DNA of 64,000 bases, taken from assembly GCA_029204225.1 (NCBI GenBank), contig CM055108.1, positions 3,198,473 through 3,262,472 on the forward strand, written 5' to 3'. Positions 13,176 to 25,165 of this stretch are shown piece after piece. A program made the translations under genes and the position numbers. The number at the start of each line of letters is the position of its first letter. The stretch's first letter is position 1. The notes under the pieces are model-generated. The model did not search any database. It had not been told where the DNA came from and was given only the letters and a program-made list of their open reading frames with translations. This DNA is from Diphasiastrum complanatum. Lineage: Eukaryota; Streptophyta; Lycopodiopsida; Lycopodiales; Lycopodiaceae.

Positions 13176-14380
13176 AGGATTTTTTAGATTATTAGACTTT
13201 CCACGGAAAAGGTTGAAATAAAAATGCATTTCTATGAAGATCGGCCTCCATTGCCCATCAACGACAGGCACTCTTTACTAGTATATATATAAAACTATTT
13301 GTGCGCATGTGGTGCGCATATGTATGGGTGCACTCATGCATCCTTCTCTCCTCATCCATGCATACACACTTTCTTAACTAAAAATGATGGGGAGGGGGAT
13401 GCATGTATGGAGAAAGTGCATATCCCCATACATTTGCACATTGTGTGCATTGGGGGTGGGCCCCAAAAAGATTCCCCACCCCTCAAATCACCAAATTCAA
13501 ATATATTTCTCTAAATTCAAATATTTGAAGTTTGAAGTTAAGGTTTTATTTTCAACATTTCAATGTGCTTTAAACTTTAGCCAAAGTTTTACCCATAAAT
13601 CATGAACATAAAAATTTTCTTGACTATTTAAAACTGCTTCTTTTCTTTTCAATCCTTCAAACCTCTGAATGTTCAAACAACCACAAGCCCAAACTCACTA
13701 TCTTTAATTCCAAAGGATCAAATTTTTCCAAAGACTCAAATTTCTCCAAAGGAATGAAGGACCCTTTGTACTGTCAAGTCGAATTTTTCAAAAGACTCAA
13801 ATTTTTTTGAAGACTCGAATTTTTCGAAAGACTCAATTTTATTTTTCCAAAGACTAGAATTTTCCCGAAGACTCGAATTTTTTCAAGGCTCAAATTTTTC
13901 TGAAGGCTCGAATTTTTTCAAAGACTCGAATTTTTCCAAAGACTCGAATGTTTGATATTCGAGATGCGAGATGTGCGAGATCGGCCATCATCCAAATCAT
14001 CAGCCGCCACCTAGATCGGCCTCCATTGCCCGTCAACGACGGGCACTCTTTACTAGTATAGATATATTTAAACTTACATACACTTTTGTATGCATAGTTG
14101 AGGGGCACATGCATCCTCCTCCCCTCACCCATGCATACACTTTTTTAACTAAAAAACTTGAGAGGGAGGATGCATGTATGGGGAAAAGGATGCATGGCCT
14201 TCCTCCCCAAGCATGCATCTAAGGGGCCCACTCCAAATTTAAATTACCCTTTACCAACACACATAGTATTTTGAAGTGCATACATACTTTCATGGTGAAA
14301 GGTGTGACGGGCGCTTAAAGGATTTTTGAAATTATCAGTATTTCCACGGGAAAGGCTAAAATAAAAATGCATTTCTATGA
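13176..14380. repeat. pair of diverged dispersed repeats (about 13176-13480 and 13990-14380)
   Basis: The stretch GATCGGCCTCCATTGCCC...CACTCTTTACTAGTATA occurs at 13239 and 14013, 774 bp apart. Each is followed by a segment rich in CATGCATCC / GGATGCATG inverted motifs around CTTAACTAAAAA. A related flank (TTTCCACGG(A/G)AAAGG..AAATGCATTTCTATGAA) occurs at 13188 and 14341 but on opposite sides of the two copies. This suggests partly duplicated, partly rearranged copies of one noncoding element. Confidence 0.55.
13720..13950. repeat. degenerate tandem repeat (unit about 20 bp)
   Basis: About ten degenerate units of the form AAAGACTCGAATTTTTCC in head-to-tail order, with small length variation. 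Confidence 0.8.
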
Positions 14381-14434
14381 AAGAAAAATCAGTTGTGAAG
14401 GACTGAGAATGCTTCAAAACGCAAACTTGGTGGG

Positions 14435-14499
<65 letters not shown>
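14435..14499. repeat. (CT)n microsatellite
   Basis: CT run of about 65 bp directly before the satellite-like block. Confidence 0.95.
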
Positions 14500-14502
<3 letters not shown>

Positions 14503-14504
14503 GT

Positions 14505-15650
14505 TGCACTCAAGCCTACATGGCAGACCTACGTGGTGCATAGCTTAGTTGGCTTGCCACACAAGCCTATTTCAAGCCTATGTGGTACACTCCAACATGC
14601 TTGCATGGCAGACATCAAGCCTATGTCATGCCTATATGACTTGCCACACAAGCCTATGATAGGCCAACGTGGCTTGCCACATGGCAAGTCCCAAGCCTGC
14701 ATGGTTTGTCTCATGACATGCCTACGTGGCTTGTCATGTGGCAACTTGTGAGCCCTAGCTCTCTCTCTCTAGGTCCACTTAAGCCTACATGGCAGAGCTT
14801 TGTTGGCTTGCCACACAAGCCTATGGCAAGCCTATGTGGTAGCTTGCGACATGCTTGCGTGGCAAACATCAAACCTATGTCATGCCTATGTGGCCTGCCA
14901 CGCAAGCCTACAGTAGGCCTGCATGGCAACTTTCGAGCCCACCTATATCCCTCTCTCTAGGTCCACTCAAACCTACGTGGCAGAGCCCAATTGGCTTGCC
15001 ATACAAGCCTACGGTAGGCCTACATGCTTGCCACATGGCAAACCTCAAGCCTGCATGATTTTCCATGTGGCAGACCTATGTGGCTTGCCACATGGCAGTG
15101 TGCGACAGGCCTAACAGATAGCAAACCACGTAGGCAGAGCCTGGTTGGCTTGTCAGCCTATGATGGGCCTACGTGGCTTGCCACATGACTAACCCCAAGC
15201 CTACATGATTTGCCATGTGGCAGCCATACGTGACTTGCCACGTGGTAGCCTATGACAAGCTTGATAGATAGCAGGCCTATGTGGCTTGTTACACAAGCCT
15301 ATGGTAGGCCATGTGGCAAGCCACACAAGCCTATGGTAGGCCTACGTGGCTTGCCACATGGCGTCTTTTGAGCCCCACCTCTTTCTCTCTCTAGGTCCAC
15401 TCAAGCCTACATGGCAAAGATTGGTTGGCTTGCCACACAAGCCTATGTTAGACTTACTGGTTTGCCACATAGCAAAAGCCTACGTGGCAGAGCCTAGTTG
15501 GCTTGCCACACAAGCCTATGTTAGAACTATGTTAGAACTACCAAGCTTGCATGACTTGCCATGAGGTAGGCCTACATGGCTTGCCACGCGATAGGCTTGG
15601 TAGATATCAGACCTATGACATGCTTATATGGCCTGTTACACAAGCCCATC
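14505..15650. repeat. satellite-like tandem array built on GCCTACGTGGCTTGCCAC
   Basis: About 1.1 kb composed almost wholly of variants of AAGCCTACATGGCAGAGC, TTGGCTTGCCACACAAGC and CTATGGTAGGCCTACGTGG. Higher-order restarts marked by TCTCTCTAGGTCCACT(C/T)AAGCC occur near 14765, 14955 and 15388, so the larger unit varies between about 190 and 430 bp. The motif TTGCCACATGGCAA is palindromic. Several ORFs on both strands are products of the repeat. Confidence 0.85.
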
Positions 15651-16072
15651 GAGCCAGAAATTGGTCGGATTCAGTAAAAAATGGTCAGAACTTCAAACGA
15701 GAGGTGTCCACAGATTTGTGGGCTTGACACGAACCCGCAGATTCATTTGCAACTCAATTCCGATGTCGTTTGTCCGAAAATGCCCTTTCTACCGAGAGGA
15801 ATGCCACTAAATGGACTATTTTCGAACATTCCCGAGAACTGGTCCAGTGTCACCAAACAAAGTCCGTTTTTCTCTATTCCGTCCTTTGTTGCACGCTGAG
15901 ATAAACCTACAGGACTAAACTGGACTCCAGATAGTTCAATACTCACAGAAAAACGTGCGTATGAACTAGAAACCCTAAACGCAGTCTTGGGATTCTAGGC
16001 TCGTCGAGCCAGAAATTGGTCGGATTCAGTAAAAAACGATCAGATCTTTGAGCGGGAGGTGTCCACAGGTTC
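15651..16072. repeat. two direct copies of a 65-bp sequence at the Copia-A breakpoint
   Basis: CGAGCCAGAAATTGGTCGGA...GAGGTGTCCACAG occurs at 15651 and 16004, 353 bp apart. The second copy ends where the Copia-A reverse transcriptase begins abruptly at about 16073. No gene was recognised between them. Confidence 0.7.
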
Positions 16073-17749
16073 AAAAGAATGTGACAAAAGATAGCAATGT
16101 AGTCTTGAATTCCAGGATCTCGAGGCTTGCTTCAAGCCATAGATGCTTCTTTGGAGATGGCATACTTTGTTCTCCATTCCATGCTTAATGAACCCTTGTG
16201 GCTGCTTCATATAGATATCCTCTTCCAAAAAACCATTCAAGAAAGCATTAGAGACATCCATTTGACATAAGATCCATCCAAAATGTGATGCAAGTGCAAT
16301 GATTAGCCTTATTGTGACCATCTTGGCCATGAGTGCAAAAGTTTTCCCATAGTCTATCCCTCTCTCTTGAGCATAACCTTTTGCAACTAATCTTGCTTTA
16401 TGTTTGTTAACACTCCCATTTTCATTCAACTTAAGCTTGAAGACCCACTTGCATCCTATTACATTCCTTTGAGGTCTCTCAACAAGCAACCAAGTTTCAT
16501 TCTCAATCAAGGCATTATTCTCATCCAACATAGCTTTATACCATTCTTTGGAGTTCAATGCATCTTCAACATTAGATGGTTCTTCAAAACTAGATAAAGA
16601 ATAAGAAGTGGATGAGATACCCTCAACTTGCTGTCCTTTGCCTTGATATGTGAGCCTTGATGGCTCCACTTTTGCCCTTGAAGATCTCCTTGGTGTGATA
16701 GGTGGGTTTGGTGCTTGCTCCTCCATGAGCTCCTCCTCAAAACCAAGATCTTGCTCCTCGGCCATCTTCTTCTTGATTGTTGGAGCACTTGAGCCTTCTT
16801 CAAGCATATGCATATGATGTTCATCAAAGATAACATCCCTTGAAACAACAAATTTGTTCAAGGATGGGAGATAGACTTTGTAGCCCTTGCTTGAGCTTGC
16901 ATATCCAAGCATGATCCCTCTTGTGGAAGATGGATCCTCCTTGGTTCTTGTTTCCAATGGCACATGCACATAACATATACATCCAAAAACTTTCAAGTGA
17001 TTAAGATTGGGTTTCTTTCCATACAACATCTCATAAGGAGTTTTGCCTTCAATTGCTTTGCAAGATACCTTATTCATCAAGTAGTCTGCACATACAAGAG
17101 ACTCACCCCAAAAGGATTTGGGCATGCAAGCATCTAATCTTAAAGCCTTAGAACATTCACATAATGTCCTATTCCTTCTTTCAGAAACTCTATTTTGTTG
17201 AGGAGTGTAAGGACAAGAAGTCTCTTTCTTGATCCCTTCCTCCTCACAAAAGGCCTTGAACTCATTGGAGATGAATTCTCCACCATTGTCACTTCTAAGA
17301 ATCTTGATGCTATGATTATGATGCTTTTCCACAAACAACTTGAACTTTACAAAAGTATCAAATACTTGAGACTTGAAGGAAAGTAAGAACACCCAACAAT
17401 ATCTTGAGTAGTCATCAATGAAGGTTAAAAACATGGATGAACCTCCATTAGATTTGGTGCTAGCAATGTGCACATCCGAGTGTATGAGTTCAAGAGGATG
17501 AGATGACTTTGTGATGGAGTTAGGAAACACCTTCTTATGTGCCTTGGATAAGGCACAAGCTTCACAAACCTTGTCTTCCTTCCCAATAGACCTTGGTAGG
17601 CCTAAAGCATACTCCTCCTTGATCATAGCCTCCATGGAACCCGAGTTGACATGTCCAAGTCTTTTGTGCCATAAAGTAAAGGTAGATATCTTGCCCTTCT
17701 CGGCCAACATTACAACATTAGTATCCACAAATGCATCCAACTTTGCCAA
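16073..17749 (-). pseudogene. Copia-A integrase and partial reverse transcriptase
   Basis: Open frame of more than 550 codons. In order: GAG-pre-integrase FTLWHKRLGHVNSGSM with CEACALSKAHKK; integrase catalytic residues in HSDVH, RSDNGGEF and NRVSERRNR; the proline-rich linker PNPPITPRRSSRAKVEPS; then the RT fingers CKWVFKLKLNENGSVNKHKA and MDVSNAFLNGF. It ends after SIYGLKQASRSWNSR, before YVDD. Conserved ETFAPVAK reads KTFALMAK, a sign of relaxed constraint. Upstream frame is lost by a frameshift near 17.74 kb. Confidence 0.9.
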
Positions 17750-18542
17750 GTCTAGTGCCCTTAGCCACTATCTTACCCTTCTTCTTGATGAAACATTCAT
17801 TTGAAGCAAAGTCAACATTGAAACCATTGTCTACCATTTGGCCAACACTTAGTAGATTCTTTGTTATTGTAGGAATGTACAAAACACCTTCTATGCTGAT
17901 CTTTTTGGAAGATCCTAAGCAAAGGGGAATGCTACCAACTCCTTCAATCTTACAAGCTTCATCATTTTTTGTATAGATAGACTTTATAGGTCCATCATAA
18001 GATAAGAAAGAAGAGAAAAACTCCCTTTTACTAGTCATGTGTGAATTAGCACCCGAGTCAATCCACCAAGGATCTTCTCCTTTGAAGCTTGTTGAGGAAA
18101 ATATGGACATCATGAGAGAGTCCTCATGTGAACTCTCCTCCTCCTCCTCTTTGCTCATGTTGGCTTGGCTTTGATCTTGCTTTCTCTTCAAGCATTCCAA
18201 GGCATAATGCCCCATCTTGCTACAATAGTAGCACTTTACCTTTGAGTTGTCCTTCTTGACTTTGGTGGTTGATGGAGATGCCTTTGAGGGTCCTTCTTGA
18301 TCCTCAAGCTTTGAAGACTTCTTGAATATTGATCCTTTGCCTTTGTTCTTGCCTTTGCCTTTGGTGAAGAGATCTTGGTCATCTCCACCTTGGATGGAAA
18401 GCCTATCCATCCTCTCTTGCATTTGACTCCTTCTTGATTCCTCGGCCATGAGTGTGCCTGGGAGTTCTTCAAGTATGGGTAGCTTACCCATAATTGCATA
18501 TCCTTGAACCAAATTGTCAAATTCAAAGCTCAGTCCATTCAA
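17718..18542 (-). pseudogene. Copia-A gag C-terminus and protease
   Basis: A frame of 274 codons continuing gag after a frameshift near 18.57 kb. It contains the zinc knuckle CYYCSKMGHYALEC (CX2CX4HX4C), a Lys/Ser-rich linker and the aspartic protease start WWIDSGANSHMTS with the catalytic Asp present. It stops after GTRLGKVG by frameshift at about 17.74 kb. Confidence 0.9.
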
Positions 18543-18607
18543 TATGAGTTGAACAAGCTCTTCATCCTTATAAGATCACCTATGAAGGCTAGCTCTTTGT
18601 TCAATTC

Positions 18608-18997
18608 CTATAGTCTTAGGACAAAAGTATGTGCACTCTCTCCTTTCTTTTGATAGCTTTTATAGATTTGATTCTTCAAAGCTAACATTCTAGTTTGGTT
18701 CTTGGATTCATAGACCTTTTGCAAAGTCTCCCAAGCATCTTGAGCCGAAGTGCAATCTCCTACCTCTCTTAAAAGTTCATTTGCAACATTCATTTTTATG
18801 CAATGCAGTGCAACATTGCACCTCTTGATGTATTTGGCTTTTTCTTGAGGATGAATAGGTTCACCCTCCTTACCATTTACAATTTCCATCAGATCTTGCA
18901 TGATCATGATGGATTCCATTCTAACTTTCCATATGGAATAGTTAGTTTTGTTGAGCCTTTCATTAGTATCCAAAAGATATGCATTTATAGATGCCAT
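18608..18997 (-). pseudogene. Copia-A gag N-terminus
   Basis: Starts MASINAYLLDTNERLNKTNY, the conserved Copia gag beginning, followed by the IWKVRMESIM helix and a UBN2-type gag region (NVALHCIKMNVANELLREV, AQDAWETLQKVYES). The frame is lost at about 18.6 kb just after TFVLRL. Leader sequence of about 0.7 kb separates it from the primer-binding site. Confidence 0.9.
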
Positions 18998-19716
18998 CTA
19001 GCCTCCTAAAAAAGGACTTGACACAAATGAAGGTTACTTCTATTGATTTGATTGAAGATCTACCTTATCCCACTTCTTAGGGACCTAAAAAGATCAGTAA
19101 TAGACTTCCTATAAAGATCTAAGAATGATCTCCCTCTTTCTATAAAGACCATTAAAGCTTCCAAATGATCTGATCAAGAGTGAATTTCAGCAACCTAATA
19201 TACTTCCAAAATCACTTGTAAAAGATCTAAGTGGAACTTAATGAGGATGCAACACAATCTACTATCCAATCACAAGCAAAAAATTGATCAAAATTGATCA
19301 AATTTGGTGCATAAGTCAAGCAATGGTTGGACTGAACCTAAATCACTTTAGGAGGTGTCCTCTACACCTTAGAACAGCCTTGAAGAGTCCCCAAAAATCT
19401 GATCTCCTTGAATGCTAGAAAGCATCCTCTATGAAATCACCTCCAAAACTCGCTTAGAAATCAATGCTTGGAGCAAGCAAAACTTGCTATCATGGTAATG
19501 TGAATTGAATTCAACTTTGCCTCTGGTTTTAGACACCTAAACACCTGCAAATGAAGTCACACAACACCAATCTCCAATGTATTTGACTCACTTTGAGTTC
19601 TAGAATCAATGCTAGATGCTAAGATTCAATCTACACAAGATTTAGATCAAAAATTGTGATCAAATTGAATGAAAACCAAGGATTTATCTCATTTCAGCCT
19701 TTAGGCTCTGATACCA

Positions 19717-20261
19717 TGTGAAAATTACAGCAAATAAGGACTCTAAAACACTTGAAATGATGAGGGAAACAATAGATTTTGATCTCATAAGATTAGCACA
19801 AGTTGAACCATCAAAATCCATCAAAAATCTATGCTTGAACCTCACTAAATGGCCCAAATCCTTGAAGAAGGCTTCACACGTGTGAAAGTACGGCCTCCCA
19901 CAGTCTGAGTACTGTACACCAGACCTACACTCAATCCTATAATCATTAGTAATCACAAGAACTCAAACAATTATGAACATAGAGAGCAATTGCACCATTA
20001 TGAGAGAAAAATCATGAAATTGCTTGATTGATTTTGGTGAGATATCATCACCTATATATACAGGATCCATCACGGTTTTGGGCAGGTATCATTAGCCCTA
20101 AACCTATACCTAATGATAATTTTGGTGGACCTTTTATCCCTACCAAGTTAGGGTTGGAATCTTGGAGATCCCTCAACAATGCAAAAATTACCAAAAATGG
20201 CTCCTATTTTTTTTTCTCTTGTATCTAAGCATAATTTGGACTCATTCCAAAGGTTCTAACA
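19717..20261 (-). repeat. Copia-A 5' LTR and adjacent tRNA-Met primer-binding site
   Basis: Read on the minus strand, the LTR starts TGTTAGAACC and ends TTTTCACA. It is followed by TGGTATCAGAGCC (plus 19704-19716), complementary to the 3' end of initiator tRNA-Met. Length about 545 bp. The outer boundary is inferred from the TG...CA rule because no second LTR exists for comparison. Confidence 0.7.
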
Positions 20262-20377
20262 CTTAGGTCTACTTGAGAACATCCTTATGAATGAAATCCT
20301 ATGCTATTTGGCACATGTGACAAGCCACATCATGACCATCTAACTATTTACAAGTCATATGACCAAAACTAGTCAAG

Positions 20378-21827
20378 CTAGAATTGTGAATTTTTAACAT
20401 CTGAGAGTAAGTTTCTCAACCAAATTGCTTCCTTTGTAGCTAGAGAGGCTATGATATACTCTAATTCAATGGAAGATAGAGCTATCGAAGATTGCTTGCG
20501 ATTGTTCCAGGAAACTGGACCATTGTTGAGAAAGAATGTAAATCCGGAAGTAGATTTACGAGTGTCTAAATCTCCCGCCCAACTTGCATCTGTGTAACCA
20601 CTAAGTAAATTGAGTTTGTCGTTGCCGATTGCTCCATAACAAATGCAAAAGTCCATAGCAACCTGAAGATAGCTCATGACTTTGATAAGAGCCTTCCAAT
20701 GTGCTATACTAGGATTAGTTAGAAAGTGACTGAGAGAGCTGACTGCAAAAGCTATGTTTGGCCTGGTACAGATCATGGCGTACATAAGAGATCCTATAAT
20801 AGAATGGTAAGGATACTCATGCATCTGCTGCTTCTCATGAATTGTTTGGGGACACTGGTCCTTTGACAATTTGAGTCCTGGTTCCATTGGTGAGAGAGCT
20901 AACTTGCAATTCATCAGATTATATCTGACTAACATGTTGTAGATGTACCTTTGTTGTGTTATGTAGACCAACTTCTGTTTTCTGTCTCTGTGGATTTGTA
21001 TACCAAGGCAGAAATGAGCTTCGCCCAGACACGTCTGGTTCTTGATAAGAGATGAATACTCTTTATCCATAGCTTCTTTCTAGAGATCCGAATCAGGCTG
21101 ATTGAGTGCCTCTTGGACAGACGTCGGTTCTTGAACAAGATAAGCTGTAGACTCGTCGATGTACCGGTTATGTGGTCTGCTGGTTCTTGAAAATCTTATG
21201 GATAATACAAGAAGTTGATTATTTTCATCATACTGTAGTTATTGATCTGCAACATCATCACCTTATGATCCGTCATTGATTTATTGTTCGTCAAGAGTAG
21301 AGGAGCTTGGACCTCCAATAGGAATAATGGACTGAGGAACTGGAAAGTTCAAAGTGTCAGGAAAATCTGATAGGTTGGCTACATGGGGACTGCTCTTTCC
21401 TTTGAGGCCTTGAAATTGATCTTTGATGAAGATGACATCCCGACTAGTGAATATCTTCGACTAGATGAGATCAAACAACTTGTAAGCTTGATCTGAAGTA
21501 GTGTAGCTGATGAAATGATACTCTGGAAGTCGAGTGAGGGCTCTTGTCATATAGTAAGTTCAAAATGTCCCAAACGTCTTTTGATGTTTTAGCTTTAGCT
21601 ATATGTCCAATCTGTGTATCTGATATATTGAGGATAATAAGCGTGAAAGCTTTACCGTCCTTCAATTTCCACTTTGAGTCGTCGTTTTCAGGTTTTACTT
21701 CTTTACCTATAACAACATCCCATAAGTCACTGGCGATTAGCAAGGTCTTCATATTAAATTTCCACAAATGATAATTGGATCCATTTAGCTTGTTTGCGAT
21801 AAGACCAGCTTTACTTTGAGAATCCAT
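20378..21827 (-). mobile_element. Copia-B: internally deleted Ty1/Copia remnant of another lineage
   Basis: Minus strand. Gag N-terminus at 21827-21471 (ANKLNGSNYHLWKFNMKTLL, DVWDILNLLYD). A short degenerate stretch follows, and then a 230-codon frame (21070-20378) carrying the RT thumb and RNase H: FCLGIQIHRDRKQKLV, MYAMICTRPNIAFAVSSLSH, SGYTDASWAGDLDTRKSTSG and RKQSSIALSSIELEYI. In this frame KNQTC runs straight into LGEAHFCLGI, so the RT core including YVDD has been deleted in frame. Zinc knuckle, protease and integrase are missing. A TATCAGAG remnant at about 21897-21904 suggests a damaged PBS. Gag differs from Copia-A. Confidence 0.8.
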
Positions 21828-23180
21828 CTGGAACTTAGTCAGTTGATTGCATCGATGACACTAAGATGTGGTAATGCCAACAATAGGAAATTAATTCTCT
21901 GATACTGAAAGGTTGAAAAGAACTGAAGAATATGATATCAATTTGATATCGCGAAAGATATCAAGTATAAGAGCTTTTGCTTTGATATCATATTGAGATC
22001 AGATAAAGTAGTGAATGAATGAAAATAATTCTTGTGTCTAGAAAGAAAACTTTTCGTACATGTCGGAATAAACTGTCTCCATCTTTCTAATGCAGTTCAG
22101 TCTTTCAGAGACCTTTGGTGAGATTTTTGGAAACTATTTTCACTGACAATGCCTGCAAATTTTTGTCTAGAACTGAACAGCCAAACTAGTACTTTGTCTA
22201 ATGGACCCTCCAAATTCACCTATAAAAGGGTTGAATTCAATTTCATTTCTCAATTGTGCTAGCGAAGCTCTTTCCAAATTTTCCAGTGACCAAAACTTTT
22301 TGAAATTTCTTTCTAGCCTTCTGATACACTTTTGCATTCCTATTCTCAGTTTCTCACTATTTATTTTGGTATAGTATCGATATTGTTGGTAGAAACAACA
22401 ATAGCGGATTATTGATATGACTGCGCACTTGCTGATATGAGGTCTCGGTAGAAACGAGACTGAATCTGCAATGAAAATTGGAGATTACTGAGCCACCCAC
22501 TTTGATACAATGTCGAAATTAGAGAAAATTGATACTTGCAGCGGAAATGGTGAGTGGGCTGTGGATCGGAAATGCGGCAGTTATCAGTAAAGATCGAGTT
22601 TAGGATGAATGAAATATAACAATGCGCAAAGAACAAAAATAGTAGTGGAACGAAAATGAACTCAGATTGATATCGAAAACATAAGTACAATGCACGAAGC
22701 TGGGCACAAAAACTGTAAACGCAAAATTGCTTCAGTTGAGTTTGTTGATAGCTAACTATCCGAACTGAAAACTGAACTAAACTTATTACAACAAAACGCC
22801 TGCAGGATGACAGTCTGATCAGTGTGTTGACTCCCTATAGTAGGTAGTCGTCATTTTTGTCAGAGAGTTATGTAAAGAAGTAGGTGGATTGACAACGTCG
22901 CGACATGGGTCGGATTTCCAAGTTGTTGGGCAAGTTGCCATTTATAACCATGTTCATAGTGGATGTGAATGAAATAAAGTCTATGAATGCCATGTTGTGA
23001 AAGGCAACATCATTCTTCGATAATGCATATAGCACTTTGTTATTACCATTTTACCATATCCTTTCCTTTCTAGAAATACTCTTATTTTCTTGACATTAAC
23101 TAAAAGAACAATATTCTACAATTCCAAGATTCATGAGTATTTGACTTGGCATTAACCATATAAGCAACTCAATGATTTGG
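21828..23180. other. spacer, possible LTR of Copia-B
   Basis: No gene. The interval 21905-22400 starts TGAAAGGTTG and ends AGAAACAACA, so on the minus strand it would run TGTT...TTCA and could be the Copia-B 5' LTR. However, a good TATA box (CTATAAAAGGG at about 22221) points to the plus strand, which argues against it. The remainder to 23.18 kb is unassigned. Confidence 0.3.
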
Positions 23181-23189
23181 ATATCAAAC

Positions 23190-23800
23190 TAATGGCCAAA
23201 GTCTCAAGGAGTCTTTTAGAAGGCAAAAGCTTGAGTTATTTAGAGCCTCTTAGAAGGCAATGTCTTGAGCACAATCTTGAGTTTATTGGAGCCTCTATAA
23301 GGCAAATCTTGAGTCTCAAAGAGCCATTTATAGGCCAATATCTTAAGTACAATCTTGATTTTATTGGAGCTTTTATAAGACAAAATCTTAAGCTCATTCT
23401 TGAATATGAAAGATCCAAGAATATGCCAATAACTTGCGCATGATTTTGAGTCCCATATAGCCTCTTATTAGGAAAAACATTGAGTTTCATCTTGAGTGTA
23501 TTAGAGCTTCTTAAAAGGTAAAAACTTGAGCTTGCTCTTGAGTATTATAGAACTTCGACTACAAGCCAAAATCTCGAGTCTAATAGAATTTCTTCCAAGC
23601 ATACTCTTGAGAATAATCTTGGATTTGCTAGAGCTCTTAGAAGCCAATATCTTGACCCAAATATTGAGACTGTTAGGGCCTCTAGAAGCCAAAATCTTGT
23701 GTTTGATCTTGAATCCAATGGGACTTTTTTAGAAAGCAAAATTTTGAGGTTAATATTGAGTATGTTAGAGCTTCCTAGGATGCAAAATTTTAAGTTCTAG
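23190..23800. repeat. degenerate minisatellite (unit about 45-60 bp)
   Basis: Roughly ten imperfect units of the type AGAAGGCAAAATCTTGAGC followed by ATTCTTGAGTATATTAGAGC. Short ORFs here (23177-23443, 23526-23732) only reflect the repeat, for example repeated LEFIGASIRQ. Confidence 0.7.
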
Positions 23801-24401
23801 AAAATTGTGCTAGAGGATATAGAAGCTCAAATCTCAATCCAAAACCTTCACCATGAGGTTGAGACTATGTTCTCAAGTTCGTGAGTATTTATTCAAAGCT
23901 TGACTATCATAGAAAGGATGAGTATGAAAGTAGTAAAAGTTGCTTGCTTTGCATTCAAGATCGTGTGTGATAATGCAAGTTTCAGAACTCTGCACAAAGT
24001 GCTTACAACAAAATAATTCTAGTATGTTATGATTACACTTTATCAGGATCTGACATGACCTTCTCAAAAGCCACTAAGGGATCCTTTCTATGTATGCTTT
24101 ATTGAAGGACTTTCTTAGTTATTTGTTGATGAACCTATGAGTCTTCATTGTTCAAGATAGCTATTTAATTTCTGGACAAAACTAAAACTTGGATGAGTCA
24201 TTACACATGCCTCTTAACCTGGATATAGCAAAAGAGGAATATTACATTTCATTTATATATCCAAACTTTAAGAGTGCATGTCTAAAGAAAACATAAGGTT
24301 AATAACATTGGTATAAGTCCTATCTTTCTTAGTACTTTGCCAAAGGAAGACCTTACTAGGCTTAGAGTCTTGTAATATCAAGACAAGAATTAGCTTACTT
24401 A

Positions 24402-24949
24402 GGTCCATTTCAGACTACATGGGTGATAAGTTCAAAATTTAAAATAGAGCTCTCATATTGGTCCAGGAGGAAAAATGGGACTTCCACCCTTTCACATTAA
24501 CATCCAACATGACAAGGACCCATTGCCACATAGGGGAACTCAAATCCATTTTTTGGGCCAACCAATGTCCCTTGGCCTGTTGGCTTGAATTTTGAATATT
24601 TTTTAACCTGCACTGCACTGCCAATATTCCTTTCAATGAAATGCATTTCAATTTTGACCTTTTTAATGAAAGGTGATTGCTTGAAAAACAACTTAGAACA
24701 CCCTTCAACCTTTAACATGAAAATTTTCATATTTGCATTTTAAAACACAACACCATGAATAAAATGGACCAATCGTATATCAAGATTCAAATGGGCCAAA
24801 TTTTATATTGTAGCCATTTATTTAACACTTACCAACCAAATGTGAAATGGGGGTAGTCCTATCAACTCACTTGCCAAGATTCAAAAAATGGGTGGCAAGT
24901 GAAAGGGCTAGGCAAAGGGACTTAACTTGTTGGTAGTGTGAAACCGGCC
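24402..24949. mobile_element. Tourist-like MITE (left, 548 bp)
   Basis: Terminal inverted repeats GGTCCATTTCAGACT and AGTGTGAAACCGGCC, flanked by TTA on both sides (24399-24401 and 24950-24952). The matching place in duplication copy 2 (about 37212-37226) reads ACTTAGAGTC with a single TTA and no element. TSD and GG-starting TIRs fit PIF/Harbinger (Tourist) MITEs. No ORF of note. Confidence 0.8.
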
Positions 24950-25165
24950 TTAGAGTTGAAATCCTAACTCTATAAAAAAAGGCCTTAAATGCTTAGGACT
25001 AGTGTCATTTATAAGGACAAGGTCTTGCAAGCTCTACGTACTCTTATTTTTTTTATGATAAATACTTAGGTCATTATAATAAGAGTACTTAATAGCACTT
25101 GGCTAATGTTTGATAGTACTTGAGTCCACTCTTGTGAAATAAGATCAAGATCTTACTTTACTTAA

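Larger units (their letters stand above)
16073..20261 (-). mobile_element. Copia-A: decayed Ty1/Copia element with one LTR
   Basis: A minus-strand Ty1/Copia element, 5' LTR at 19717-20261, primer-binding site at 19704-19716, gag start at 18997 and pol running to about 16073. It is truncated within the RT palm domain, so the YxDD motif, RNase H, polypurine tract and 3' LTR are missing. Two frameshifts split the single expected gag-pol frame. The gag start, zinc knuckle spacing and PBS are shared with the complete Copia at 47.2-53.2 kb, so both belong to the same lineage but different ages. It abuts Copia-B, also on the minus strand. Confidence 0.9.

Noticed and set aside
14529-15564. Series of ORFs rich in GLPHKP repeats on both strands
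   Set aside because: They follow the satellite unit and occur on both strands with equal quality.
23190-23800. CRISPR-like array
   Set aside because: Units are degenerate, have no unique spacers and lie in a plant nuclear genome.
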